Made by a program: the position numbers and the translations under genes. A stretch of 64,000 nt of DNA from an uncultured bacterium (GTDB lineage Bacteria > Bacteroidota > Bacteroidia > Bacteroidales > Muribaculaceae), in the NCBI GenBank assembly GCA_905214735.1, contig CAJMNI010000006.1, positions 29,779 through 93,778 on the forward strand, written 5' to 3'. Positions 8,113 to 16,386 of the stretch are shown here, in pieces. Within the stretch, counting starts at the first letter, position 1; every line of letters begins with the position of its first letter. The notes under the pieces are model-generated. The model was not told the origin of the DNA, did no database searches, and saw nothing but the letters and a program-made list of their open reading frames with translations.

Positions 8113-9614
8113 TTCCATTTTCCATCCGTATAGTCGGGATTCGGATTGCGGAGCACGCGGTTCCAGCGGATCTTGCCGTTGAAGAGGTCGCGAAGCCATT
8201 CCTTCTCCTTGTCGACCGAAACGAGGATGCGAACCGGAGAGCCTACAAGATGGTCTTCGGGCACGAAACCCCAATAGCGCGAGTCGAGGCTGCGGTCGCG
8301 GTTGTCGCCCATCATCCAGTAATAGTCCATCTTGAAGGTGTAATATTCGGTTTCCTTGCCGTTGATGATGAACTTGTCGCCCCGGCGTTCGAGGGTATTT
8401 CCCTCGTAGGTGCGGATGGCGCGTTCATATATGGGATAGTTGTTGGGAGTAAGATGCAGGGTGACTCCCCGCTTCGGAATCCATATCTTCCCCATGTCGG
8501 GACGGGTCCAGCCATAGTTGTTGCCGAGCGGGAACATGCCTCCGAGATCGAGGAAGTTGCTCTCCCCCTCGCGCTGGAGCGGGCCTATCACCTCGGGCCA
8601 TTTCTCAAGCTCGGCTTTCATGCTGCGCGTCAGAGGCACGTCGTAGAAGGTGAAGCCGGCATATTCGTTGCGCATGGGATATCCGGCGATGTCGTCGAGG
8701 CGCACGCCGAGCTCCTGCCATTTCTCCGTGTCGATCGGGCCGTTGACGGGGATGATGTAGTTGTATTGCACGTTTTCGGCCTCAGCGATCGGACGGCCGT
8801 TGATGAAGACGGAATCGTTGCGGATGTCGAGCCATTCTCCCGGAAGGCCAATGGCGCGTTTCACATAGTTCTCGCGGCGGTCAACGGGACGGACCACAAG
8901 CTCACCGAACTCCTCGCGGTTGCGTTCGATATATGCTTTCGGATCGTCGATTCCCTTGGCGCGCAGAGCATGGCAAATCTGATAATAGTCGGGGTTCTGC
9001 ACCTTCAGGGCCACGGTGTCGCCCTGAGGATAGTTGAACACAACGATGTCGCCGCGCTCCACGGAGCGGCGTCCCGGCAGACGGTGGTAGGCGAGCTGGG
9101 GATAATCGAAATAGCTCTTGGTGCCGATGATCGGCATGGTGTGCTGGGCCAGAGGAAAGTGCAGGGGAGTCTGAGGCACGCGGGCGCCGTATACGGTCTT
9201 GTCGACCCAGAGACGGTCGCCCACAAGAAGCGATTTCTCGAGCGAACTCGACGGAATCTCATACTGCTGCCCGACGAAGGCGTAGATGAAATAGATCAGC
9301 ACCAGGGCGTAGACGATGGCGTCGACCCAGGCCATGATCGTGCGTGTGGCTCCTTTCGTTTTTTTCCACCATCCCCAGGGCACATAGTTGGTGATGTAGA
9401 TGTCGATTAGCAGAAGCCAGAGCAGCGCGAGCCAGGGATTTCCCATCAGCACCACCCAAATGAAGAAAATCGCCGACACGATCGAGAAGCGTATCCAGCG
9501 CGTTTTCTTGACTCTTTTCAGTCTGCCGGAGAGAGAGGTGTCGGCTTTTCCGGGCTCGGCCTCTTTCTGCGGAGTTTTATGCAGTTCTGTATCTTTTTCT
9601 TTGTTTTGTTCCAT
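8109..9614 (-). CDS. lepB: Signal peptidase I, extended Bacteroidota form
   Basis: Serine/lysine-dyad membrane protease that removes signal peptides from exported proteins. 501 aa, much longer than the 320-aa E. coli enzyme. There are two or three N-terminal membrane segments (about residues 38-90 and 115-135). The serine box is IPSSSLEKSLLVGD, the lysine box ENYVKRAIGLPG, and the C-terminal box GDNRDRSLDSRYWG. A long insertion separates the lysine and C-terminal boxes and includes GMFPLGNNYGWTRPDMG. The start lies four bases after the dapB stop, so translation is probably coupled. Confidence 0.93.
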   Translation of the reverse strand: MEQNKEKDTELHKTPQKEAEPGKADTSLSGRLKRVKKTRWIRFSIVSAIFFIWVVLMGNPWLALLWLLLIDIYITNYVPWGWWKKTKGATRTIMAWVDAIVYALVLIYFIYAFVGQQYEIPSSSLEKSLLVGDRLWVDKTVYGARVPQTPLHFPLAQHTMPIIGTKSYFDYPQLAYHRLPGRRSVERGDIVVFNYPQGDTVALKVQNPDYYQICHALRAKGIDDPKAYIERNREEFGELVVRPVDRRENYVKRAIGLPGEWLDIRNDSVFINGRPIAEAENVQYNYIIPVNGPIDTEKWQELGVRLDDIAGYPMRNEYAGFTFYDVPLTRSMKAELEKWPEVIGPLQREGESNFLDLGGMFPLGNNYGWTRPDMGKIWIPKRGVTLHLTPNNYPIYERAIRTYEGNTLERRGDKFIINGKETEYYTFKMDYYWMMGDNRDRSLDSRYWGFVPEDHLVGSPVRILVSVDKEKEWLRDLFNGKIRWNRVLRNPNPDYTDGKWK

Positions 9615-9618
9615 AGTT

Positions 9619-10383
9619 TTATCCGATTATGCTCTCCATCATTTCGGAGAGGGGATGCCAGCCTTTGCGGCCGGAGAGCCATTCGGCGGCCATTACGGCT
9701 CCGAGAGCGAATCCTTCGCGCGATTTGGCTGAGTGGGTGATGGTGATGGAGTCGACGGGGGAATCCCATTCGATGGTGTGGATGCCGGGCACTTCTCCGC
9801 GGCGGATGAAGCTGACGGGAAGGTCATTTTCGCCGAGCTTGCCTTCGGCCGGCTCTTTCCAGCCGGAGATCCGGCCGGTTTCCTCCACGATCTCTTCGGC
9901 GAGTGTGACCGCCGTGCCCGAAGGATGGTCGAGCTTGTGGATGTGATGCGTCTCGACGAGCGAGGGAACGTATTGCGGCAGTCGGTTCATGATCCGCGCA
10001 AGATAGGAATTGAGCGCCATGAAGACATTGACGCCGATCGAGAAGTTGGAGGCCCACATAAGGGTGCCCCTTCCCTCTTCGGCCTCGCGGCGGAAGAAGT
10101 CGAGCATTGTCATCGACGGGTCTTCGGGAGCGGGAAGGGAAACCCACCCCGTAGTGCCGCAGACCACAGGCACGCCGGCTTTGAAGCAGCGCTCGATGTT
10201 GGCCGCCGCCGTGGCGGGAGTGGTGAATTCGATGGCCACGTCGGAATTGCGGAATTCCTCGGTGTCGAAGTCGGAGAGATTATCTTTGTCGATGCGGCAG
10301 GTTATAGTGTCGCCACGCTGGAGAGCGATGCGCTCTATGATATGGCCCATTTTGCCATATCCGATGATTGCTATCTTTGTCAT
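9619..10383 (-). CDS. dapB: 4-hydroxy-tetrahydrodipicolinate reductase
   Basis: NAD(P)H-dependent enzyme of the diaminopimelate/lysine pathway, supplying the meso-DAP used by MurE encoded further right. 254 aa, normal for the family. The Rossmann start is IAIIGYGKMG; the catalytic region is VETHHIHKLDHPSGTAVTLAEEI with the HH pair and the Lys. The C-terminal domain holds IEWDSPVDSITITHSAKSREGFALGAV. It is the first gene of a leftward unit dapB-lepB-wbqC-like-DUF4294. The 91-base gap to the next gene upstream shows no clear promoter. Confidence 0.95.
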   Translation of the reverse strand: MTKIAIIGYGKMGHIIERIALQRGDTITCRIDKDNLSDFDTEEFRNSDVAIEFTTPATAAANIERCFKAGVPVVCGTTGWVSLPAPEDPSMTMLDFFRREAEEGRGTLMWASNFSIGVNVFMALNSYLARIMNRLPQYVPSLVETHHIHKLDHPSGTAVTLAEEIVEETGRISGWKEPAEGKLGENDLPVSFIRRGEVPGIHTIEWDSPVDSITITHSAKSREGFALGAVMAAEWLSGRKGWHPLSEMMESIIG

Positions 10384-10474
10384 GTTTTGTCGTCAGGGAG
10401 AGCGGATGCTTGCTGAAAGGAGAGAGGGAATGCTTGCAGAGCTGCGGCCGAAAATCGAACCTCGGCGCAGCCTC

Positions 10475-11434
10475 TTAGAAACCGAAAGCGAAGTTGTCGA
10501 CGTAGAGGGTGAGCCCTTCGGTGCCGACGTATGCCTCGCCGCAGCTCGATGAAGCCATCACGAGCACATGGGTGGGCGTCTCGTTGGCAGCGGCCCAGCC
10601 CACTTCGTGCACCGGCACGAGCTTGCCTTTCGAATTGTAGGCGTAATAGGCCTTCTTTCCGTCGAGCAGACCCATATAGGGCTTGTAGAAAGACTGGCCG
10701 GTGATATTGCCGTAATGGATCTTCAGGGCGTGGCCTTTCACGAGCGGAGTGGTCTTGGAGAAACGTTCGCGGCCGGTGCCGACGCGGTGGGCGTAGATGT
10801 TTCCCTTGGCATCTTCCCATCGCTTTTGGAGAAGCACGTAGACCTCGGCGTTGTCGCGCCCCGAGAGGGTCTTCTTGCTTCCGAAGCCCGACGAGCGGAC
10901 GCGCGTGTTGACGTTGGGCATGTCGACTTTATAGTCGAACACCAGAGCCACCGGGCGCTTGTTATATTTCATCCCCATTTCCATCTTCGAATATGGGCTT
11001 TTGGTGCTTGATATCGGCTCGCGCACCTTGCCGAGGAAGACGGTTCCGGCCACCATCACGTCCATGTTGATCAGGCCGAGCACTTTCACATGCTCCATCT
11101 TCGCCATCAGCTTGGCCATCTTGTTGCCGTTGACTATGGCCGGCTCTACAGTGTTGGAAGCTTTCACCACTCCCGACACTTTGGCATAGACATTGCTCGA
11201 CGCCCAGGGGGAACCGCCGGTGTTGGAATAGGCCACATTGCCGTTGATGGTCTTGGTGGGGCCTATGGCATAGACGGTTTTTTTATTTCCACCGATCACT
11301 TTCGATTCGGTGATATGGCGTGTCACCCAATTGGAGAAATCGCCATAACTGATTTTCTCGAGACGGAGCGCCGAAGCGCTCATAACGGTAAAAAGCGCCA
11401 TTAAAGCGACGCAGAAATTTCTTAACGTTACCAT
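10475..11434 (-). CDS. PCMD-domain exported protein
   Basis: 319 aa with an N-terminal signal peptide (FCVALMALFTVMSASA). The rest resembles the Bacteroidota putative carbohydrate metabolism domain (PCMD, PF13201): RPVALVFDYKVDMP in the middle, and the ending SSSCGEAYVGTEGLTLYVDN followed by FAFGF, matching the family's C-terminal 'TLYVDNF' signature. The family is thought to bind surface glycans but is uncharacterised. A TAAATTTGC promoter element sits only seven bases upstream of this start, implying a very short or absent leader. Confidence 0.7.
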   Translation of the reverse strand: MVTLRNFCVALMALFTVMSASALRLEKISYGDFSNWVTRHITESKVIGGNKKTVYAIGPTKTINGNVAYSNTGGSPWASSNVYAKVSGVVKASNTVEPAIVNGNKMAKLMAKMEHVKVLGLINMDVMVAGTVFLGKVREPISSTKSPYSKMEMGMKYNKRPVALVFDYKVDMPNVNTRVRSSGFGSKKTLSGRDNAEVYVLLQKRWEDAKGNIYAHRVGTGRERFSKTTPLVKGHALKIHYGNITGQSFYKPYMGLLDGKKAYYAYNSKGKLVPVHEVGWAAANETPTHVLVMASSSCGEAYVGTEGLTLYVDNFAFGF

Positions 11435-11441
11435 AATGGCG

Positions 11442-11449
11442 CAAATTTA
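11442..11449 (-). promoter_or_regulatory. -7 promoter element of the PCMD gene
   Basis: On the minus strand TAAATTTG followed by C matches TAnnTTTG. It ends seven bases before the ATG at 11434, so transcription would start almost at the start codon. No TTTG is seen at the expected -33 position. Confidence 0.5.
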
Positions 11450-11517
11450 ATAAAAAAATCTCTATAAAGAGCGCGTTCAGTTAGATTTAGACCTGAAGGC
11501 GGTCTCTTTTTTGGGAA

Positions 11518-12003
11518 TTAGTGTTTCAGGGAGCTGATCACGGCTTCGGTGGCGCCCGAGCGCTCGGGATCGGCCATGATGACCATTGTCAGCTCGTTGT
11601 CGTTGGTCGGCAGGATGAGAATCGTCACGTCGACGCCTTCCGACCGGCCTGTGGCTTTGGCCCCTTTCGCCCCGGAAATGCTGACTTTCTCCACCTTGGG
11701 ATTCTCAAGCCGGAACTCTTTTGCGGAACGCTGGCACATTTCATAGGCACGTTTCTGATTGCTTCCCCTCACTTCCTGGTTGACGAGCGACATGCCGAAG
11801 AGCGACTGTCCGGGATAGGTGATGGTCATGCGGGCGTCGCGTGTCACTGTGGCGCCCGGGGGCACCTGAAATTCCCAGCCGGAATATTCGAGGGAAAGCG
11901 GCTGCAGGCCTGCTGTCGGATCCTGCGCCTCCTGGGCGCTGAGCTGCGAAACGCTTCCGGCAATCACCAGAAGCATGGAGAGAATGGCGAATTTTATTTT
12001 CAT
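11518..12003 (-). CDS. Exported protein of unknown function
   Basis: 161 aa, not recognised. A signal peptide is clear (FAILSMLLVIAGSVSQLSAQ). The mature part is a small alpha/beta domain with SLEYSGWEFQVPPGA and ARMTITYPGQSLFGMSL; after the hydrophilic middle come VDVTILILPTNDNELTMVIM and a final ISSLKH. The layout resembles small periplasmic proteins that monitor or bind a ligand, but nothing more specific can be said. It lies 42 bases downstream of tatD in the same direction. Confidence 0.6.
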   Translation of the reverse strand: MKIKFAILSMLLVIAGSVSQLSAQEAQDPTAGLQPLSLEYSGWEFQVPPGATVTRDARMTITYPGQSLFGMSLVNQEVRGSNQKRAYEMCQRSAKEFRLENPKVEKVSISGAKGAKATGRSEGVDVTILILPTNDNELTMVIMADPERSGATEAVISSLKH

Positions 12004-12045
12004 TTTGATGATATTGTTTTAGATTTTGATTGAAAACGGGGTCTA

Positions 12046-12693
12046 TCAGAGGCCGAGGAAACGGCGTGTGTTTTCGGCGATGCGGTCGTGCATCTCTTCG
12101 GCGAGCGTGCCGGAGATGCGGTTGATTACCTGCTCGATTGTCACATCGTCGTTGTCGGTTTCGGCCAGAATGCGGTCGAGGGGCATGGCGCGGAGTGCCT
12201 CGGGGTTGAACTCGGAGCCGAAGGATATGTAGCAACCTGCTCTCAGAAGCATCTGGGCGGTGGCGGCGTTGCGCCGGAAACCGTGGATTGCCCAGTTTTG
12301 GGCCGGTTTCAGGTCGCGGCGGGCGCCGGCGATGATGTCGTGGGCCTTGACATCGTGGATGATCAGCGGTTTGCCGATCCGCTCCGAAAGCTCTACATGG
12401 CGTCTGAACAGCAGCATCTGCTTGAAAAGCGGGCCTCCCTGAGGGCCAAGGTCTACCCCGCATTCGCCGATCGCCACAACCTCCTTGCGTTCCACCTCTT
12501 TTTCAAGTTGTGAGAAAAGTTCGTCGGTGATGTCGGCGTCGGTCTCCGCCGACATGCGGGCGGCTGTCCAGGGATGCACCCCGATGCTGTAGGCCTGTCC
12601 GGGGTCGAACGTGATTTCTTCTTCGCCTACGCAAATGCCGTAGACTGCCTCCGGTTGCGGAAGCTTATGATGTGTATGTATATCCAGTAACAT
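12046..12693 (-). CDS. TatD family metal-dependent hydrolase
   Basis: 215 aa, shorter than E. coli TatD (260 aa) but typical of the Bacteroidota form. It begins with the metal motif DIHTHH, followed by SIGVHPW, the acidic ligand in GECGVDLG, IIHDVKAHD, AIHGFRR, and LAETDNDD near the C-terminus. These fit a TIM-barrel phosphoesterase/DNase. Family members act as exonucleases or D-aminoacyl-tRNA deacylases, and the substrate cannot be decided here. Confidence 0.85.
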   Translation of the reverse strand: MLLDIHTHHKLPQPEAVYGICVGEEEITFDPGQAYSIGVHPWTAARMSAETDADITDELFSQLEKEVERKEVVAIGECGVDLGPQGGPLFKQMLLFRRHVELSERIGKPLIIHDVKAHDIIAGARRDLKPAQNWAIHGFRRNAATAQMLLRAGCYISFGSEFNPEALRAMPLDRILAETDNDDVTIEQVINRISGTLAEEMHDRIAENTRRFLGL

Positions 12694-12695
12694 GA

Positions 12696-12739
12696 TAGTG
12701 AAGTGTGATTAGTGATTAGTGAAGAGTGATTAGTGAGTG
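12696..12739. repeat. Degenerate GTGATTA/GTGAAGA tandem repeat
   Basis: About six imperfect 7-9 base units (GTGAAGT, GTGATTA, GTGATTA, GTGAAGA, GTGATTA, GTGAGTG) sit directly upstream of tatD. A similar array lies at 38881-38940. The rest of 12740-12879 is AT-rich and shows nothing. Confidence 0.7.
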
Positions 12740-12879
12740 GGGTTTAGTTAAGTTCTATAAGTGCGGATGATAAAGCAATTTTGATAGGGTTTATATAATT
12801 ATAAAACTAATTGGCGGCGTTTTGTTTATTCGCCTGCGTGGATTTTATTCCGCTCAGAGGCTATTTGTCGGCTATTCGC

Positions 12880-13107
12880 TCAGGGCACGGGGTCATAGCC
12901 GCTTCCGCCCCAGGGATGGCAACGGCATATCCTCTTTATGGCGAGCCAGCCACCCTTCAGCGGACCATATTTCATGATTGCCTCCACGGCATATTGGCTG
13001 CAAGTCGGAGTGTATCGGCAGGATGGCGGAAGCATTGGCGAAATCGCCCCCTGATAGAATCTTATCGGCAGGATAGCGATCTTTCTTATTACGGTTTTCG
13101 CGTTCAT
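12880..13107 (-). CDS. yidD: Membrane protein insertion efficiency factor YidD
   Basis: 75 aa, the normal size. It has the full family pattern: PIRFYQGAISPMLPPSCRYTP, the conserved cysteines in TCSQYAVEAI, GPLKGGWLAIKRICRCHPWGG and the ending GYDPVP. YidD is a small cytoplasmic amphipathic protein that helps YidC insert membrane proteins. It lies 48 bases downstream of rnpA, the classical rnpA-yidD order. Confidence 0.95.
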   Translation of the reverse strand: MNAKTVIRKIAILPIRFYQGAISPMLPPSCRYTPTCSQYAVEAIMKYGPLKGGWLAIKRICRCHPWGGSGYDPVP

Positions 13108-13155
13108 TGCGACTCCTACTTTTTTTGAGGCACAAGCCCTGCGGCTCCTCCTGTT

Positions 13156-13623
13156 TTATTTTTGCAGTTTCTTGGCAAGCTTGGCGAGCAGACGTCTCAT
13201 TTTCGCCTCGATTTCAGCATAGGGGGCGTTATCTTCGCCGAGATAGACGAAAGCGAGCTGAAGCGACCGGACATCTCCGAGAGCCGCTATCTCCTCTTTC
13301 AGCGGCAGACGGCTGAGGCGGTAAGCCTCGCGGACACGACGTCGAATCAGCACCCGGTCTACAGCCCGGCGCCGCTTCTTCTTCGGCACCGTGATCATCA
13401 TCTGTATCTCCCCTATGCCGGCGGGGATGCCATGCGAAAACATTCCGTCGAGGTCTTCCTGCGTGACGGCGCGCCATGTGAGCCGCAGAGGGAATTCATA
13501 GATGGTCTTCCCCTCCTTGAAAAGAGAGTCCACGAGCGTGCGCAGGCGCAGGCGCTCCTCCTTGCGAAGAGTGAGGCGAAGAGTGGGCCTCGGGGCGGGG
13601 ATGTCTGACTGATATGTTTCCAT
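13156..13623 (-). CDS. rnpA: Ribonuclease P protein component
   Basis: 155 aa. The basic protein partner of RNase P RNA in tRNA 5' maturation. The N-terminus TLRKEERLRLRTLVDSLF is typical. The RNR signature appears as DRVLIRRRVREAYRLSR, preceded by VPKKKRRRAVDR. The only ATG before the conserved region is at 13623, adding about 20 residues to the usual start. A promoter -7 element ends seven bases upstream of this ATG, so the mRNA is probably almost leaderless. rpmH is not beside it. Confidence 0.93.
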   Translation of the reverse strand: METYQSDIPAPRPTLRLTLRKEERLRLRTLVDSLFKEGKTIYEFPLRLTWRAVTQEDLDGMFSHGIPAGIGEIQMMITVPKKKRRRAVDRVLIRRRVREAYRLSRLPLKEEIAALGDVRSLQLAFVYLGEDNAPYAEIEAKMRRLLAKLAKKLQK

Positions 13624-13630
13624 TTCACTG

Positions 13631-13665
13631 CAAATTTACACAAATCCCCCCATATTACGAACAAA
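13631..13665 (-). promoter_or_regulatory. Promoter of rnpA-yidD
   Basis: Minus strand: TTTG (13662-13665), a 23-base spacer and TAAATTTGC (box at 13631-13638). The spacer is slightly long for the Bacteroidota consensus, but the -7 box is perfect. Transcription would begin within a few bases of the rnpA ATG. Confidence 0.55.
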
Positions 13666-13693
13666 ACGGAGACGAAAAAAATATATTGCTTTT

Positions 13694-14695
13694 TCAGCCG
13701 GCATCGTCACCGGCATTCTTGCCGACCTCTTTGCCAAGATTGGCGGCGTTGCGTTGCCAACCCTCGAACTTGCAGCGTTTCACGGCCGAGCGGCGGAACA
13801 TCTCGCGAAACTCCTCCTCATCCATACTCCGGGCCCCGGCCGCGTCGAGCGTCAGCATTTCCGGCCTGAACAGCAGTTCGGGAAGCGTCTTTTCCGGATC
13901 GCCTTCCCGGCTGTAGGGGCAGACCGTGACGCAGCGGTCGCATCCATAGAGAGTCTCCTTCCCGGCCCGGGTCGACATAGCGGCCACTCCCCTGCTGTCC
14001 CATGGGCCGCGGTGCTCGATGGTGAGATAGCTCAGGCAGTCGCGGCAGTCGATTATTCCGGCTTTCAGCGCTCCGGCCGGACATACTTTCCCACATGCGC
14101 CGCAGTCAAGGCAACCGGTGGTCAGCTCCCGGTCGGGCTCAAGCTCGAGCGTGGTGAGAATCTCGGCTAAAAACACCTGATTTCCAGCTCCGGGCACCAC
14201 CAGCATCCCGTTTCTCGCGATAAATCCAAGACCGCTTTTCCGCGCCCAATAGCGTTCTGCTATCGGAGCGGTGTCCACGCATATCCTGAACCCGTCTCCG
14301 GTGGCTGAAAAAGGGGCGATAGCGGCCTTCAGACGCTTCCTGATCACGTCGTGGTAGTCCTCTCCTCCGGCATAGGCTGAAATGCGGGGAAACGAGGCGG
14401 GACGCTTTTTCGGCTGGCAGAAGGAGAAGGCCAAGGTGACAATCGTTTTGGCCCCGTCGAGAAGAAGACGCGGGTCGCGGCGGATGTCAAGGTGGTTGCG
14501 GAGATAATCCATGCCGGCGACGCGGTCGCTTTGGGCAAATTCCAGATAGCTTTGCCAGCAATCGTCATCGACCGGAACGGCCGCGGCAAATCCTGCCGCC
14601 ACTGCTCCGGCGGCGAGGCAGGCCTCCCTTATTTCCTGCCGAAGTCGGCCGGGACTTCCCCCCATTTCTCCGTGTCCCATTTCAGGATCTTGCAT
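13694..14695 (-). CDS. queG: Epoxyqueuosine reductase
   Basis: Cobalamin and Fe-S dependent enzyme that reduces epoxyqueuosine to queuosine in tRNA. About 311-333 aa depending on start. The N-terminal domain includes MDYLRNHLDIRRDPRLLL and AYAGGEDYHDVIRKRL. The middle has CVDTAPIAERYWARKSGLGF with the catalytic Asp. Two 4Fe-4S motifs follow: CLDCGACGKVCPAGAL and CDRCVTVCP. The C-terminus is short, lacking the HEAT extension of some homologues. The first ATG at 14695 overlaps rnhA by 67 bases; internal starts MGHGE or MGGSPG would reduce the overlap and are more likely. Confidence 0.92.
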   Translation of the reverse strand: MQDPEMGHGEMGGSPGRLRQEIREACLAAGAVAAGFAAAVPVDDDCWQSYLEFAQSDRVAGMDYLRNHLDIRRDPRLLLDGAKTIVTLAFSFCQPKKRPASFPRISAYAGGEDYHDVIRKRLKAAIAPFSATGDGFRICVDTAPIAERYWARKSGLGFIARNGMLVVPGAGNQVFLAEILTTLELEPDRELTTGCLDCGACGKVCPAGALKAGIIDCRDCLSYLTIEHRGPWDSRGVAAMSTRAGKETLYGCDRCVTVCPYSREGDPEKTLPELLFRPEMLTLDAAGARSMDEEEFREMFRRSAVKRCKFEGWQRNAANLGKEVGKNAGDDAG

Positions 14696-15330
14696 CTGTA
14701 GGTGTGGGTGTTGAGCCAGGAGAGGGCGCGCTCCATCATCCGGAAGCTTTTCTCGTTATGAGGCGTGCGGGCGATGGTGGTCTTCACCTTTCGGTTGCGC
14801 ACCCAAGCCATTCCCGTCACCGAATCGCTGTAGATGGTGTGCATTTCGCCGAGCTGCTGCTGGAGGGCGAGTGCATGGACAATGGCGAGAAATTCGCCGA
14901 TATTGTTGGTCGACTTCTCGAAAGGTCCGACATGAAAAAGCTCTCGGCCTGTAAGTAGTTCCACTCCGCGATATTCCATTCTGCCGGGATTCCCGGCGCA
15001 GGCGGCGTCGACGGCCCAGCCGTTGAGGTCGATTTCCGGGAAACTCATATAGTCGGGGGCGTTTGAAGCCGGCATGTTGGCCCGCTGGGCTTCGAGAGAG
15101 GCTTCGGCGGCGCGTTGCGAGCCGTGAAGCAGATTGGTCAGCTCTCTCTTTTCGGAGCTCCTTGTCCCCTTGCGGAACGCTTCGGCTGCCTCTTCGGCGC
15201 TTGCAAAGCTCTTGAAGCTCGCTCCGGGATAATCGTCAACTTGCTCGAGGGCGTCGTTGAGGTCTGTGTATATCCCCGGTTCGCGGCCGACCCAGACCAC
15301 ATAGAATCTTTTGGAATAATTCATGGCCAT
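14629..15330 (-). CDS. rnhA: Ribonuclease H with N-terminal viroplasmin domain
   Basis: 233 aa. Residues about 8-58 are a viroplasmin-type RNA/DNA hybrid-binding domain (FYVVWVGREPGIYTDLNDAL, then GASFKSFASAEEA). Residues about 95-228 are the RNase H fold, with acidic residues in AVDAACAGNPG, NNIGEFLAIVHAL, IYSDSVTGMAW and the late Asp near the C-terminus. It degrades RNA in RNA-DNA hybrids. The first two methionines are alternative starts. It follows pdxB's stop by two bases, so the leftward unit pdxB-rnhA appears to be in the reverse order rnhA-first on the minus strand only if pdxB is transcribed separately; direct order on the minus strand is pdxB, rnhA, queG. Confidence 0.9.
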   Translation of the reverse strand: MAMNYSKRFYVVWVGREPGIYTDLNDALEQVDDYPGASFKSFASAEEAAEAFRKGTRSSEKRELTNLLHGSQRAAEASLEAQRANMPASNAPDYMSFPEIDLNGWAVDAACAGNPGRMEYRGVELLTGRELFHVGPFEKSTNNIGEFLAIVHALALQQQLGEMHTIYSDSVTGMAWVRNRKVKTTIARTPHNEKSFRMMERALSWLNTHTYRCKILKWDTEKWGEVPADFGRK

Positions 15331-15332
15331 GG

Positions 15333-16349
15333 TCAGTTCTTGTCGGTTTCACCGCATCCTGCCTCGTGGCGGAAATTGTAATCGTGGCGCAGGCGGTCGA
15401 ATTTATCGGGGGCTATCCGGAGGGCGTCGTCATCATCGGCCGGGTCGTAGGAGTCGAGGATCATTTGCTCCGAGAGACCGGCGGGTTGGCGGTATTCCCC
15501 GGCGAGCCCCTCCTTGTCGATTTCCACGCCGAAATGGCGCTCCACGGCTTCGAGGACCATGCGGGTGGCGCGCTGTTTACCTTCATAGGAATATCCGGCG
15601 ATATGGAAAGTGCCATATTCGGTGAGGTCGAGAAGGGAGGCGTCGATTTTCGGCTCACCTTCCCAGGTGTCGACAATCGCGCGGATGCGGCGCTGCGAGA
15701 GGGCATCTTTAAGGGCGTTGCCGTCGACCACGGGGCCGCGGGCGGCGTTGACGAGAATCGCTCCCGGCTTCATCAGCGCGATCTCCCGCTCCCCTATCAG
15801 ATGATAGCTCGGGTGGCGGCCATCGCGCGTCAGCGGAGTGTGAAGGGTCACCACGTCGCAGCTCGACAGCAGAGTGTCGAGGTCGGTATAGTCGTCGATA
15901 TATCCCCCCTCTTTGCGGGGAGGGTCATTGATCAGGATCTCGGTGCCGAAATGCTCGCCCCAGCTTCTGACGATGCTGCCGACATTGCCGCAGCCTACGA
16001 TGCCGAGCTTGTGGCGCTGCGGGTCGAACCCCTTGCGAAGGATGGCCGACCAGACATATTGCGCCACTCCCGGAGCGTTGCAGCCGGGGGAATTTTCCAC
16101 CGCGATGCCGTTGGCGCGACACCATTCGATGTCGATCTGGTCGGTGCCGATCGTGGCCGTGGCCACGAGCTTCACCGACGAGCCTCCGAGCAGAGCCTCG
16201 TTGGCGCGGGTGCGCGTCCGGATGATGATCGCGTCGGCGTCTCTGACGTTCTCGGGCGTGAATCCGAACTGGTCGGCATAGCTCACGTCGGCCACCGCTT
16301 CAAGGCGTCCTTTGATAAATGGTATGTTCTCGTCTACTATTATTTTCAT
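15333..16349 (-). CDS. pdxB: 4-phosphoerythronate dehydrogenase
   Basis: NAD-dependent D-2-hydroxyacid dehydrogenase of the DXP-independent pyridoxal phosphate pathway. 338 aa from the ATG at 16349, which starts directly on MKIIVDENIPFIKG; an ATG further upstream adds 28 atypical residues and was not used. The dinucleotide motif is GIVGCGNVG. The catalytic residues are Arg in NAARGPVVDG, Glu in DTWEGEP and His in HIAGYSYEGK. The C-terminal PdxB dimerisation domain is short. The rnhA start lies two bases downstream. Confidence 0.93.
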   Translation of the reverse strand: MKIIVDENIPFIKGRLEAVADVSYADQFGFTPENVRDADAIIIRTRTRANEALLGGSSVKLVATATIGTDQIDIEWCRANGIAVENSPGCNAPGVAQYVWSAILRKGFDPQRHKLGIVGCGNVGSIVRSWGEHFGTEILINDPPRKEGGYIDDYTDLDTLLSSCDVVTLHTPLTRDGRHPSYHLIGEREIALMKPGAILVNAARGPVVDGNALKDALSQRRIRAIVDTWEGEPKIDASLLDLTEYGTFHIAGYSYEGKQRATRMVLEAVERHFGVEIDKEGLAGEYRQPAGLSEQMILDSYDPADDDDALRIAPDKFDRLRHDYNFRHEAGCGETDKN

Positions 16350-16386
16350 ATCGCGGAAGATGCGTTTGATGCTTTTGCCGGCGGAG

